Origin: an uncultured Propionivibrio sp.
Lineage (GTDB): Bacteria; Pseudomonadota; Gammaproteobacteria; Burkholderiales; Rhodocyclaceae
DNA length: 64,000 bases
Direction: 5' to 3'
NCBI RefSeq assembly: GCF_963666255.1
Contig: NZ_OY762657.1
Location: forward strand, 186,001-250,000
Under the pieces are notes generated by a model. The model had not been told where the DNA came from. It saw nothing but the letters and a program-made list of their open reading frames with translations, and did not search any database. Each line of letters begins with the position of its first letter. Position 1 is the stretch's first letter. Below are positions 63,808-64,000 of the stretch, one piece after another. The position numbers and the translations under genes were made by a program.

Positions 63808-64000
63808 TCAACCCCCGCCAATCGGAAATATGAAGGCCACCTCGCCGCCGTCCTCGACCGACCGGCCCATGTCGAAACGCGACCGGATGATTTCGTCATT
63901 GAGACGGATGAGGAAAGGCGTCATCGCGTTTTCCTCGCGATCCCAGAGCTTTTCCCTGAGATCCTCGCCAAAGCGCGCCAGCAGCGCGTCCATCACGTCC
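63808..64000 (-). CDS. MoaD/ThiS-like sulfur carrier, 5' end beyond window
   Basis: The visible 63 codons encode the C-terminal part of a ubiquitin-like sulfur carrier: LLARFGEDLREKLWD, then FLIRLNDEIIRSRF and DGGEVAFIFPIGGG at the very end. The terminal Gly-Gly is the site of thiocarboxylation for molybdopterin synthesis. The frame stays open to the right edge. Its stop is 23 bp before the AOR start, so it is probably an AOR-dedicated MoaD. Confidence 0.85.
   Translation of the reverse strand, partial: DVMDALLARFGEDLREKLWDREENAMTPFLIRLNDEIIRSRFDMGRSVEDGGEVAFIFPIGGG

Noticed and set aside
1-64000. tRNA, rRNA, CRISPR arrays, phage or conjugative genes
   Set aside because: None recognised on either strand while reading the window.

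Overview
The window reads as chromosomal DNA of a high-GC betaproteobacterium, most like Rhodocyclales (Dechloromonas/Azonexus/Aromatoleum type). This is inferred from gene content: several chemoreceptors and a complete cheYAW-mcp-cheRDB operon, TRAP transport, cyclic-di-GMP enzymes, an ACR3-type arsenic operon and a tungsten/molybdenum aldehyde oxidoreductase locus. No rRNA, tRNA, CRISPR array or intact insertion sequence was seen. Lower-GC stretches (about 30.6-41.6 kb, and the first 650 bp of the receptor gene at 46.1 kb) stand out from the GC-rich remainder.

Layout. 0-4 kb: edge-truncated MASE1 sensor protein, a UspA-like protein, a YbaL/KefB-type cation/proton antiporter and a tandem UspA. 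4-7.7 kb: a decayed VOC gene, RNase HI, an Old Yellow Enzyme and a YgjV-type membrane protein. 7.9-9.7 kb: COG4315 lipoprotein, ECF sigma factor and membrane anti-sigma factor. 9.7-23.2 kb: a large catabolic regulon on the minus strand (Asp/Glu racemase-like protein, split transketolase, acetolactate-synthase-like TPP enzyme; then TIM-barrel isomerase, AroE-like dehydrogenase, TRAP DctQMP and a Gfo/Idh/MocA oxidoreductase) with two LysR regulators. Both halves are preceded by copies of one 43-bp element carrying a LysR-type dyad. 23.5-32.6 kb: SnoaL-like/GGDEF protein, Lrp regulator, DUF2917, YegD-like Hsp70, NIT-domain chemoreceptor, envelope proteins and an AroP permease.

33-41.6 kb: 7TMR-DISM histidine kinase with NarL-type regulator, a 4HB chemoreceptor, a PAS-GGDEF-EAL protein and a small STAS/SpoIIAA-like protein. 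41.8-50.9 kb: YgjP-like metallopeptidase and the chemotaxis operon. 51.1-56.3 kb: arsR-arsC-acr3-arsM::arsN2, then an ECF sigma factor, a COG0701/ArsP-type permease and a small thioredoxin. 56.3-64 kb: a molybdenum/tungsten locus (Cys-rich small protein, MOT1 transporter, a remnant of MoeB/ThiF, MoeA, TupABC, AOR, MoaD-like protein), running off the right edge.

The most promising unexplained system is the 9.7-23.2 kb regulon. Its transporter family suggests a carboxylate substrate. Its AroE-like enzyme lacks the shikimate-binding serines, its racemase-like protein lacks the second catalytic cysteine, and its two transcription units share a conserved operator. I cannot name the substrate.
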